Shown here: positions 51,607 to 58,497 of the stretch, piece by piece | How the letters are laid out: every line of letters starts with the position of its first letter | Position numbering within the stretch: the stretch's first letter is position 1 | Origin: Flavobacterium sp. Root935 | GTDB lineage: Bacteria > Bacteroidota > Bacteroidia > Flavobacteriales > Flavobacteriaceae | NCBI RefSeq assembly: GCF_001429295.1 | Contig: NZ_LMJL01000011.1 | Span: 80,021-138,517 of the forward strand | Length of the DNA: 58,497 bases | Direction: 5' to 3' | Notes under the pieces: generated by a model | The model's database searches: none | What the model was told of the DNA's origin: nothing | What the model saw: only the letters and a program-made list of their open reading frames with translations | Translations under genes and position numbers: made by a program

Positions 51607-52141
51607 GAAAATCTATAAAAGAATTTCTCAATTGATCGAAATCAATTTTATTTGAATTAGTAAGCGAAATAAAATAATCTAACTGCCATTTTTGTGTTTT
51701 TTGAGCTTGTTTACTTGTCGTTTCATCCCAAGGCGGATAAACTCTTGTAGCTCTAATTCCCTCTTTATTTGGGGTTGAAAAAACACCTTTTTCTAATAGT
51801 ATCTTTTTAGGAAAAATAAATTGTCCCCAATTTTGATCCTTCCGAACACTAACAATTACAAAATCTATTGCATCAGAGTAATCAAAAGGTTCGATTGTCC
51901 CAGTTTTATTACGTTTCCATAAAGTAACAAACTGTCCAGTTTTAGTTGGAGTGATTTTGGCTTGACGGTAACAAATGTTTTTATCATTCAACAGAAAACG
52001 ATAAGCGCTGTATTCATCACTTTCGGCTTCTTTTTGCAATGCTGTTAAATGAAGGTCAGTTTGGTCAAAAACACTTTCTTTGGCTAATAATAAATCAGTT
52101 GGAATTGGCATTGAATCAATCGTAGAAGCGGTAAAACTCAT
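51602..52141 (-). CDS. MepB family protein
   Basis: The 179-residue cytosolic protein matches the MepB family in its blocks YRFLLNDKNICYRQAKITPTKTGQFVTLWKR, IDFVIVSVRKDQNWGQFIFPKKIL, RVYPPWDETTSKQAQKTQKWQLDYF. MepB was named from the mepRAB locus of staphylococci, where its role beside the MepA efflux pump is unclear. No mepA or mepR is here. It lies 45 bases downstream of the second sigma operon on the same strand and may be cotranscribed. Confidence 0.85.
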   Translation of the reverse strand: MSFTASTIDSMPIPTDLLLAKESVFDQTDLHLTALQKEAESDEYSAYRFLLNDKNICYRQAKITPTKTGQFVTLWKRNKTGTIEPFDYSDAIDFVIVSVRKDQNWGQFIFPKKILLEKGVFSTPNKEGIRATRVYPPWDETTSKQAQKTQKWQLDYFISLTNSNKIDFDQLRNSFIDFQ

Positions 52142-52186
52142 AAAAGAAATAATAATTAATTTTCTGAAAATTACTACAATTATAAT

Positions 52187-53833
52187 TTAGAAAGAAACAT
52201 TCAATCCGAAATTTAATCCCCATTGAAACTGATTGAAAGACTGGCTGTTTAACGGATTGATATAGTAATTCATAGCAGGCTCTACAAAAACATTTGTTTT
52301 TTTGTAAACTCGATATTGAATTGTACTGCTCAAAGTAGAACCGTAAACATAATCGTTTGCAGTTACATTTTCGCCTATAGAATGGCCGTCTAAAGCAACA
52401 TTGTTCGAAATTAATTTCCCGACAAAACCACCTGTATTCAAATTAATGCTGGCTTTATTTTTATTAAAAACAGAATAAGAAACTTCCAAAGGCATTTCAA
52501 TATATCGTAGATTTTGATCCAATTTTCCACTCTGGATATTATCACCTTTTAAAGCTTCTTTGGTGCTGTTTGATATCAGTATATAATCAGAATTACTGCT
52601 TACCTGCGAAACAGGACTATTACTATTGCTGGCATATTCACCAGGAGCAAAAAGGGCATTGCCTTTCGCACTTACATAAGAGACATTTGCCACACTTTGC
52701 CCAAGTTCATTAATTTTTAAACCAGAGCCAACAGCCCATTTTTTATTAATGCTGTATTTCGTTTTAACCCCAAAAGAATTAGATTGTTTGGAGTCGTTTA
52801 CATTGCCTAAAGTTTTTTCATTTTTAGTGTTTTCAGAACTCGCAACGCCGGCAAAAACAGAAAGAGCCCATTTTTCTTTTTTGTTAATTAATTTGTCTTT
52901 TTTATCCTTTTCTTCTTTTTTAGTTTCTGGAGCTAAAATTCCTTTTTCTAAATTTTGAAGTTCTGCCAGCTGCATAGAATCTTTTTTACTTAAAGCAGCA
53001 GTATTGAATTTTGAGTTCTCTTTTGTAGTAGCGGCTAAAGTTTTTTCGGAAACTTTTTCATTCTTATTAACAAGAGCATTTTGTTTTGATGCATTATTCC
53101 CAACAGAACTTTCGGCAATGAAAGCAAAATTGTTATTGTTTTTAGGAACTAACTTATCATTAAAAATAGAATTCGAAAGCTGTTTTTTAGCCGTAGAATT
53201 AAATTTGTTTTGTTTTCCAAAAGCAACTCTTTCTTCAGCGATTCCTTTAGTATTAGAAAATTTGTCTTTTTCTAAAATAGATTTTTTTGAAGATCGAGCA
53301 CCTGATTTTTCTTCTGAAGAATTAAAATTCTGAACAGCAAGAGATTGATTCGGAACATTATTGTTCGGAAGCTGCATATGAGATTCAGAATCCTTTTTAT
53401 TGGTTTTGTTTTTCGAATTGGCATGTGCAACAGCACTTTCTTGCTCTTGCGTTGCTTTTGAATTATTTAATTTATCTTTTGTTGAAGAAACATTAGTTAC
53501 AGAATCAAGGGTTTTGTTATGATTGTGATTACTGTTTATATTGCCTTTTTTGGTATTATCATTTATTTTTTCATCCAGAACTACGCGATTATTTTCGAAA
53601 CCACCTTTCCCATTGTCAAAGTTTTTATTTTGAGGAGAAGAACTAAAATGTAAGATTGAGGGCAGAAGCAACCCTAATAGTAAGCATGCAGCAGCCGACC
53701 ACCAAAGAATAGCTCTCTTCTTCTTTTTTGGTTTGTCTAATTTTTCTTCAATTTGTCCCCATAATTCAGGAGGCGGAACACTCGAAAAGTCTTCCATTGA
53801 TGAAAAAATATCTTCTATTTTTTGCTTCTTCAT
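52187..53833 (-). CDS. Single-pass membrane protein with long linker and C-terminal beta-barrel-like domain (putative trans-envelope anti-sigma)
   Basis: The 548-residue protein has three parts: a short cytosolic N-terminus with a helix (IEDIFSSMEDFSSVPPPELWGQIEEKLD, 6-33) before a basic patch and one membrane helix (41-61), a disordered Asn/Lys/Ser-rich linker (about 65-320), and a Gly/aromatic beta-rich C-terminus (WALSVFAGVAS, KWAVGSGLKI, ISLNTGGFVGKL, VFVEPAMNYYINPL, FQWGLNFGLNVSF) that looks like an outer-membrane barrel ending in Phe. Its ATG overlaps the sigma-factor stop (ATGA). Anti-sigma function is inferred from this coupling and topology; a canonical zinc motif is absent. Confidence 0.75.
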   Translation of the reverse strand: MKKQKIEDIFSSMEDFSSVPPPELWGQIEEKLDKPKKKKRAILWWSAAACLLLGLLLPSILHFSSSPQNKNFDNGKGGFENNRVVLDEKINDNTKKGNINSNHNHNKTLDSVTNVSSTKDKLNNSKATQEQESAVAHANSKNKTNKKDSESHMQLPNNNVPNQSLAVQNFNSSEEKSGARSSKKSILEKDKFSNTKGIAEERVAFGKQNKFNSTAKKQLSNSIFNDKLVPKNNNNFAFIAESSVGNNASKQNALVNKNEKVSEKTLAATTKENSKFNTAALSKKDSMQLAELQNLEKGILAPETKKEEKDKKDKLINKKEKWALSVFAGVASSENTKNEKTLGNVNDSKQSNSFGVKTKYSINKKWAVGSGLKINELGQSVANVSYVSAKGNALFAPGEYASNSNSPVSQVSSNSDYILISNSTKEALKGDNIQSGKLDQNLRYIEMPLEVSYSVFNKNKASINLNTGGFVGKLISNNVALDGHSIGENVTANDYVYGSTLSSTIQYRVYKKTNVFVEPAMNYYINPLNSQSFNQFQWGLNFGLNVSF

Positions 53834-54381
53834 GCTGTCTTAAAATTTTTTATGCTCAAAATTCGCTTTTGTAATATGTGTTTGGCGCGATTTAAATTTG
53901 ATTTTGATGTTCCTTCGGAGATTTTTAATAACTCGGCAATTTCCTTGTGTTTCATTTTTTCAAAAACATATAAGTTAAAAACCGTTCGATATTGGTCTGG
54001 TAAATCCCGAATATATTCTAGAAGTTTTTCCTGCTCCATCGGAATAATTTCTAATTCTTCCTCTTCAACAAAGTCAGTATCTGGATCAAAAACATCTAAA
54101 AAGAAACTTTCTTTCTTTTTTTTATTTAAAGTCTCGATGAGTTTGTTGATGAAAATCCGCTTGAGCCATCCTTCAAAACTTCCTTCAAATTTGTATTGGT
54201 TTATTTTCTGAAAGACAATCACAAAGGCTTCCTGAAAGACATCTTTTGCATCATCCTCGTTTTTCATATATTTCAAACATATACCATACAAAACAGGAGA
54301 GAACAACTGATAAATTTTCAGTTGTCCCTCTCTGTCATTTTTCATGCACAGTTTGATATATTTTTCTAACTCGTCTTTCAA
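53830..54381 (-). CDS. ECF RNA polymerase sigma factor
   Basis: The 183-residue protein has region 2 (YQLFSPVLYGICLKYMKNEDDAKDVFQEAFVIVFQKINQY, FEGSFEGWLKRIFINKLIE) and region 4 (LPDQYRTVFNLYVFEKMKHKEIAELLKISEGTSKSNLNRAKHILQKRI). Its stop overlaps the start of the barrel-bearing protein by 4 bases, so the two are translationally coupled. It is the second ECF sigma of this window and is only distantly similar to the one at 31945. Confidence 0.93.
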   Translation of the reverse strand: MKDELEKYIKLCMKNDREGQLKIYQLFSPVLYGICLKYMKNEDDAKDVFQEAFVIVFQKINQYKFEGSFEGWLKRIFINKLIETLNKKKKESFFLDVFDPDTDFVEEEELEIIPMEQEKLLEYIRDLPDQYRTVFNLYVFEKMKHKEIAELLKISEGTSKSNLNRAKHILQKRILSIKNFKTA

Positions 54382-54432
54382 AAATGTGGTATTGTTTGGT
54401 TTGGCAAAAATAGTTCTAAAAAGCTTATAAAA

Positions 54433-54834
54433 CTATCTTTTAAAAATAGTACGAGCTGCGTCTTGGTTATTACTCAAAATCGTTAGGTTTTGATTGTCAA
54501 GGTTTTCTATCACATAAGTTTTGCCTTCGAACGTAATTAGATCATGTTCTGACTGATCAAGATATCCTATCCCTTTTTCTACCTGATAAGGACTGTTTCT
54601 AATCTCTACATTATTTTTATATGTAATCACTCTCCCATCTGGAGTAAAGATAATTTTCTTAGTAAAACCAATAGTTTTTGGCGTTGCGACATACGGATTA
54701 TTAGCACCGCCTACAGATTTTTCCCAGATCCAAGTATTTACAAGCGAACTAGATCCTGCACTAAAAGTCTTGTCTATGGAATAAAAACTGGCAAAAAGAA
54801 AAAATGCAATAAAAGAGATAAAGAGTTTTTTCAT
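54433..54834 (-). CDS. Small secreted lipocalin-like protein
   Basis: The 133-residue protein has a signal peptide (1-26, ending TFSA) and a small beta-rich domain with an opening LVNTWIWEKSVGG, then KKIIFTPDGRVITYKN and YVIENLDNQNLTIL. This is the lipocalin-like pattern frequent in Bacteroidetes, in which a conserved W and a D-G strand turn are typical. The gene lies 11 bases after the PrcB-like gene and 51 bases before the sigma gene, so all may share a transcript. Ligand unknown. Confidence 0.7.
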   Translation of the reverse strand: MKKLFISFIAFFLFASFYSIDKTFSAGSSSLVNTWIWEKSVGGANNPYVATPKTIGFTKKIIFTPDGRVITYKNNVEIRNSPYQVEKGIGYLDQSEHDLITFEGKTYVIENLDNQNLTILSNNQDAARTIFKR

Positions 54835-54845
54835 GATCGGGGGGA

Positions 54846-55721
54846 TTATTTTAAACTAGTAATTTTTTCTTGAATAAGTTTTTTGAAAGCTTTTATATCA
54901 GCACTTTGATCTTGTGTATCATTGTTGTCAATATAAACCTTAGTTACCGTTATACCTTGGCGTAATTCAAAATAAACACCACCTTGATCTGCTGCATCTG
55001 GAGCGCCGTAAATTTTAGTTTGTCCTTTTAAAGCTAAAATTTCAGCAGGAACAGCTTTTAATAATATTGTGTAATCACCTCTTTTTATAGTTGGAGTGTA
55101 TTTATATTGATTGAAATCGTATTGATTAGCGCCAACATTTAAGAATTTTAAAATACTGTAATCATTAACTTGAAAGAATTTTTGACAGTCTGCACCAGTA
55201 CAATTATTATTGAAACTACCAATAATTGCTGTGTCTGGACTTTCATTAGCTTTAATGAAAATAAAACCTTTTGATGTTTTTGGAATTAAAACAAAGTCTG
55301 AAGGATAAGTAGGAGATTGAGTTATATTTTCGCCTGGCGCTGGTGATTTCTCGTAGTAATTAACTACAATTTCGCAATTGTTTTCTACAATAGAAGTAAT
55401 TTTAATTGCATATCCGCTTGTAGGTTTAGCTCCCGCAAAAATTCCCACTAAATATTGTTTGGTAAAATCAATATTAGGATCGCTTGCAACAGGACATGTG
55501 TTATCATGTTTTGGGAATAATTCATTCATTTTTTCTTGCGTTGCAACAACTGCTACAGCCGCATTGTTAGGCTGCGATTTTACGCTATAATTACAATAGA
55601 AGGGAAATCCAGTAAAAGCTACATTTGTATTAGCACCGCAATCAACATAATTATCATCATTATTTAGAGAACATGCACTAAATCCGAAAGCTATAAATAA
55701 GCTCAACATTAATTTTTTCAT
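54846..55721 (-). CDS. PrcB-domain lipoprotein
   Basis: The 291-residue protein has a lipoprotein signal ending FSAC (Cys17) followed by SLNNDDN. Residues about 85-150 (YLVGIFAGAKPTSGYAIKITSI, VNYYEKSPAPGENITQSPTYPSDFVLIPK) match the PrcB C-terminal domain, known from the Treponema dentilisin protease complex where PrcB helps stabilise the PrtP protease. No dentilisin-like protease is nearby, so the domain probably has a general chaperone or inhibitor-like role. The C-terminal third is unrecognised. Confidence 0.82.
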   Translation of the reverse strand: MKKLMLSLFIAFGFSACSLNNDDNYVDCGANTNVAFTGFPFYCNYSVKSQPNNAAVAVVATQEKMNELFPKHDNTCPVASDPNIDFTKQYLVGIFAGAKPTSGYAIKITSIVENNCEIVVNYYEKSPAPGENITQSPTYPSDFVLIPKTSKGFIFIKANESPDTAIIGSFNNNCTGADCQKFFQVNDYSILKFLNVGANQYDFNQYKYTPTIKRGDYTILLKAVPAEILALKGQTKIYGAPDAADQGGVYFELRQGITVTKVYIDNNDTQDQSADIKAFKKLIQEKITSLK

Positions 55722-55912
55722 AATTTATTTTAATAGGTTTATATCTTGTAGATTGAACTTTTTAAAAAAGGTTGCGTAAAACTTTTATTTTTTTTTGGAA
55801 AAAAAAATAAAATGTTGATTTAGTTTGGATTAAATACGAATTCGTGAAATTTTAATTTTTAAAACTAAGTACTACGTATTATTGCGTACTTTTACGTAAA
55901 ATAAACTTAGTT

Positions 55913-57286
55913 ATGTCGGATTATCTACCATTTTTATTGGCTTTTGTAGTGGCGCTTTTTGTTGGAATATACTTAGGTAAAATGCTTTCCGGGTCTAAAT
56001 TTCAGTCAGAAAAAGCAATTTCAGAAGAGCGATTAAACGCATTAAACAGCCAGTTGCAAATGCAGAAAGAGCAATTTGAAAGTGAAAAAAATTACTTTCA
56101 AAAACAATTGCAGCTGCTCAATTTTGAGAAAGAAAACATTCGGACAGAGAAAGACAGTCTGGCGATTCAGCTTTCTAAAAAGGAAGTTGATTTTGAAAAT
56201 TTGTGGGAACGACATAAAGAACAAAAAAATGAAATCAACGAGCTTCAAGAAAAATTCACCAAAGAATTTGAAAATTTAGCCAATAAAATCCTCGAAGAAA
56301 AATCGGCTAAGTTTACCGAACAGAACAGCGAAAATATGAAAAATATTCTATTGCCGCTTCAGGATAAAATTCATGTTTTTGAACAAAAAGTAGATCAGAC
56401 CCATAAAGAAAGCATCGACTATCACGCCGCACTTCGCCAGCAGATTTTAGGTTTAAGCGAAATGAATGCACAAATGAGTAAAGAAACCTTAAATCTAACC
56501 AAAGCACTAAAAGGCGACAGTAAAATGCAGGGAAATTGGGGCGAGTTGGTTTTAGAACGTGTTCTGGAAAAATCCGGATTAGAGAAAGGAAGAGAATATG
56601 AAGTACAGCAGAGTTTTACGAACAGCGAAGGAAATCGTGTTTTTCCAGATGTTGTAATCAATCTTCCTGACGGTAAAAAAATGATCGTCGATTCTAAAGT
56701 TTCGCTAGCGGCTTATGAAAAATGGATTAACGAAGAATCAGAGCTTTTAAAAATAGATTATCTAAAAGAACATGTCAATTCTATTAGAAGGCACGTGGAA
56801 CAGCTTGGCAGTAAAAATTATCACGATTTATATCAGATAGAAAGCCCCGACTTTGTGCTGTTATTTATTCCGATGGAGCCAGCTTTTGCGATAGCTTTAA
56901 ATGAAGATCCAGCTTTATACACCAAAGCATTCGACCGAAATATTGTAATTGTTACGCCAAGTACACTTCTGGCTACTTTGAGAACAATAGACAGCATGTG
57001 GAGCAATCAAAAACAGCAGGAAAATGCTTTTGAGATTGCAAGACAAGCTGGCGCATTATACGATAAATTTGAAGGTTTTGTTTCTGATTTAGTCAGAATT
57101 GGAAATAAAATAAAAGATACCAAAACAGAATACGAAAGCGCAATGAACAAATTGGTTGACGGAAAAGGAAACTTGATTACAAGCGTAGAAAGATTGAAAA
57201 AAATGGGAGCAAAGGCCAAGAAATCACTTCCTGAAAATATAATTACAAGAGCTTTAAATTCAGATGAAAATGAATTGTTGAATTAA
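55913..57286 (+). CDS. rmuC: DNA recombination protein RmuC
   Basis: The 457-residue protein has an N-terminal membrane helix (LPFLLAFVVALFVGIYLG), a coiled coil (about 30-135) and the RmuC nuclease-like core (about 185-400; GDSKMQGNWGELVLERVLEKSGLEKGREYEVQQSF, FPDVVINLPDGKKMIVDSKVSLAAYEKW, PDFVLLFIPMEPAFAIAL, VTPSTLLATLRTI). RmuC limits rearrangements at inverted repeats, which is notable in a region rich in such repeats, although its position here is ordinary. Confidence 0.94.
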   Translation: MSDYLPFLLAFVVALFVGIYLGKMLSGSKFQSEKAISEERLNALNSQLQMQKEQFESEKNYFQKQLQLLNFEKENIRTEKDSLAIQLSKKEVDFENLWERHKEQKNEINELQEKFTKEFENLANKILEEKSAKFTEQNSENMKNILLPLQDKIHVFEQKVDQTHKESIDYHAALRQQILGLSEMNAQMSKETLNLTKALKGDSKMQGNWGELVLERVLEKSGLEKGREYEVQQSFTNSEGNRVFPDVVINLPDGKKMIVDSKVSLAAYEKWINEESELLKIDYLKEHVNSIRRHVEQLGSKNYHDLYQIESPDFVLLFIPMEPAFAIALNEDPALYTKAFDRNIVIVTPSTLLATLRTIDSMWSNQKQQENAFEIARQAGALYDKFEGFVSDLVRIGNKIKDTKTEYESAMNKLVDGKGNLITSVERLKKMGAKAKKSLPENIITRALNSDENELLN

Positions 57287-57375
57287 AAAAAAATAAAACA
57301 CATAGAAATATAGGTTTTGTTCTGAATCTATGTGTTTAAAAAATAAAAATAAAATACACTCCAAAAAACAAAAAC

Positions 57376-57924
57376 ATGACTACAGATTTTAAACCCGTTT
57401 CTTCATCAAAAATCAGCATATCAGAATTAATGCTGCCTTCGCATACCAATTTCAGCGGTAAAATCCACGGAGGTTATATTTTACAACTATTAGATCAAAT
57501 TGCTTTTGCTTCGGCATCGAAATTCAGCGGTAATTATTGCGTAACGGCTTCTGTAGATACCGTAAACTTTCTAAAACCAATTGAAGTTGGAGAATTGGTA
57601 ACCATGAAAGCCTCTGTAAACTATGTCGGCAGAAGTTCAATGATTGTCGGGATTCGTGTTGAAGCAGAAAATATTCAGACTGGAGTTGTTAAACATTGTA
57701 ACTCCTCTTATTTTACAATGGTTGCCAAAGATAAAGAAGGAAAGAGTGTTCAGGTTCCTGGATTAATTTTGTCAAACCTGCAGGAAGTCCGTCGTTTTAG
57801 AAAAGCAATCAAACATATCGAAGTTAGAAGAGAAGTCGAAGAGCACGAAAAACTTACAAATATAAACTCTATTGAGGATTTAGCCAGTTTAGAAAAATAT
57901 AATGTCCTTCTAGAAATCAGCTAA
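57376..57924 (+). CDS. Acyl-CoA thioesterase (hotdog fold)
   Basis: The 182-residue cytosolic protein has a hotdog domain with HTNFSGKIHGGYILQLLDQIAFASASKFSG and VDTVNFLKPIEVGELVTMKASVNYVGRSSMIVGIRVEAEN. These are the YciA/BFIT-type blocks, in which the Asn and Asp of the first block are the usual catalytic positions. It hydrolyses acyl-CoA esters. Chain-length preference cannot be read from the sequence. The VOC gene follows by 41 bases. Confidence 0.9.
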   Translation: MTTDFKPVSSSKISISELMLPSHTNFSGKIHGGYILQLLDQIAFASASKFSGNYCVTASVDTVNFLKPIEVGELVTMKASVNYVGRSSMIVGIRVEAENIQTGVVKHCNSSYFTMVAKDKEGKSVQVPGLILSNLQEVRRFRKAIKHIEVRREVEEHEKLTNINSIEDLASLEKYNVLLEIS

Positions 57925-57965
57925 ATTTTCTTATATTTATATAATACACATTAAATAAAGAAAAC

Positions 57966-58361
57966 ATGATAAAGTTTGGATATACCATTTTGTACGTTGA
58001 AGATGTCGAAGAGGCATTGGCATTTTATGAAAATGCATTTGGATTCTCAAGGAAATTTATAAGCCCGGATAATGATTATGGCGAATTAATTACTGGAGAA
58101 ACAACACTTTCGTTTGCATCTAAAAAGCTTGCATCACAAAATTTGAAAGACGGTTTTATAGAAAGCAGTTTAGAAGATAAGCCTTTTGCCATAGAAATAG
58201 GTTTTATTGTCGAAAATGTTCCCGAAGTTTTGCAAAAAGCGACTTCTTTTGGTGCGATAATGGTTGCAGAACCTGTAGAAAAACCGTGGGGACAAGTTGT
58301 GGCTTATGCACGAGACTTAAATGGATTTTTAATCGAAATCTGTACAGAAGTAAAAATGTAG
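57966..58361 (+). CDS. VOC-superfamily (glyoxalase/dioxygenase-like) protein
   Basis: The 131-residue protein consists of the paired beta-alpha-beta-beta-beta units of the vicinal oxygen chelate fold: FGYTILYVEDVEEALAFYENAFGF, then IGFIVENVPEVLQKATSFGAI, ending KPWGQVVAYARDLNGFLIEICTE. The last Glu (LIEICTE) is a usual metal ligand; the histidine ligand common at the first strand is replaced by tyrosine or threonine here, so metal binding is uncertain. Substrate unknown. Confidence 0.87.
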   Translation: MIKFGYTILYVEDVEEALAFYENAFGFSRKFISPDNDYGELITGETTLSFASKKLASQNLKDGFIESSLEDKPFAIEIGFIVENVPEVLQKATSFGAIMVAEPVEKPWGQVVAYARDLNGFLIEICTEVKM

Positions 58362-58453
58362 TTAAGGAACATTTCACATCTTACAAAAACATTTTACTTT
58401 TAAAAACATTCACAAATATTTAGCATTAGTTCTAGAACTTTGCTTGTTGAAAT

Positions 58454-58497
58454 TTCGTAACTTTAAATGTGATCATTTGGTTACGAATTTTTTTTTT
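58454..58497 (+). terminator. Terminator-like hairpin at the window edge
   Basis: TTCGTAAC (58454-58461) pairs with GTTACGAA (58480-58487), with AAATG/CATTT extending inside, followed by T10 to the end of the window. It lies 93 bases after the VOC stop. The sequence after it is not available. Confidence 0.65.

Noticed and set aside
51602..52141. A mep-type multidrug efflux locus suggested by MepB
   Set aside because: Neither a MATE pump nor a MarR regulator is adjacent.
53004..53333. 109-residue plus-strand ORF rich in Phe, Ser and Leu opposite the linker of the barrel protein
   Set aside because: It arises from the Lys/Asn/Ser-rich linker read backwards; there is no signal, promoter or family.
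1..58497. tRNA or rRNA genes
   Set aside because: I looked for GGTTCGAATCC-type T-arm and CCA-end patterns and for conserved rRNA text and saw none; a tRNA scan would settle it.

Overview
The window comes from a member of the Bacteroidota, most likely a Flavobacterium-type aerobe. The DNA is AT-rich and promoters carry the Bacteroidetes TAnnTTTG -7 element instead of a sigma70 -10 box. Typical Flavobacteriia families are present: TonB-dependent receptors with a carboxypeptidase-like N-domain, SusD-less B12 uptake with a BtuG-like lipoprotein, a type IX secretion sorting domain, and DUF4199, DUF4252 and CWC/DUF5522 proteins. Coding density is high. I see no tRNA, rRNA, CRISPR array, prophage or complete insertion sequence.

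Layout. 1-5.8 kb: outer-membrane barrel, XerD, a soluble PAS histidine kinase, then on the minus strand a coiled-coil protein, ZapA, a 6S-like RNA and RNase Y. 5.9-11.7 kb: secreted M23 peptidase, TonB-dependent receptor, lipoprotein and a DUF2971 gene between two inverted-repeat elements. 11.8-21 kb: MsbA-type ABC exporter, phosphohexomutase, polyprenyl-type glycosyltransferase with a DUF4199 partner, ribosomal protein L31 type B, a GlmU-like nucleotidyltransferase and an ABC-F ATPase. 21-26.7 kb: porin plus DASS anion symporter, small enzymes and lipoproteins, and rpmH (53 aa). 26.8-34.1 kb: a CarB without its allosteric domain, then an ECF sigma/anti-sigma/DUF4252 operon and an S41 protease.

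34.1-45.1 kb is a vitamin B12 locus. A cobalamin riboswitch controls btuB plus a beta-propeller lipoprotein resembling BtuG. Upstream on the same strand are cobC, cobS, a bluB-cobT fusion, cobU, a four-helix-bundle (IVP-like) gene and a 13-cysteine protein. Divergent from these is a btuF-btuC-btuD-like ABC importer. Together they describe uptake of corrinoids across both membranes and rebuilding of the lower ligand with self-made dimethylbenzimidazole. No corrin-ring synthesis genes are present here. Several intergenic inverted-repeat elements lie inside this locus.

45.2-58.5 kb: TrmL, an RsuA-family pseudouridine synthase, a disordered small protein, an SDR, a large T9SS-secreted nuclease-like protein, MepB, a second ECF sigma operon, RmuC, a thioesterase and a VOC protein. 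In the second sigma operon the sigma gene overlaps a gene for an unusual protein: one transmembrane segment, a disordered linker of about 255 residues and a C-terminal beta-barrel-like domain. It looks like a single-chain regulator spanning the envelope and is the most interesting candidate system in the window.
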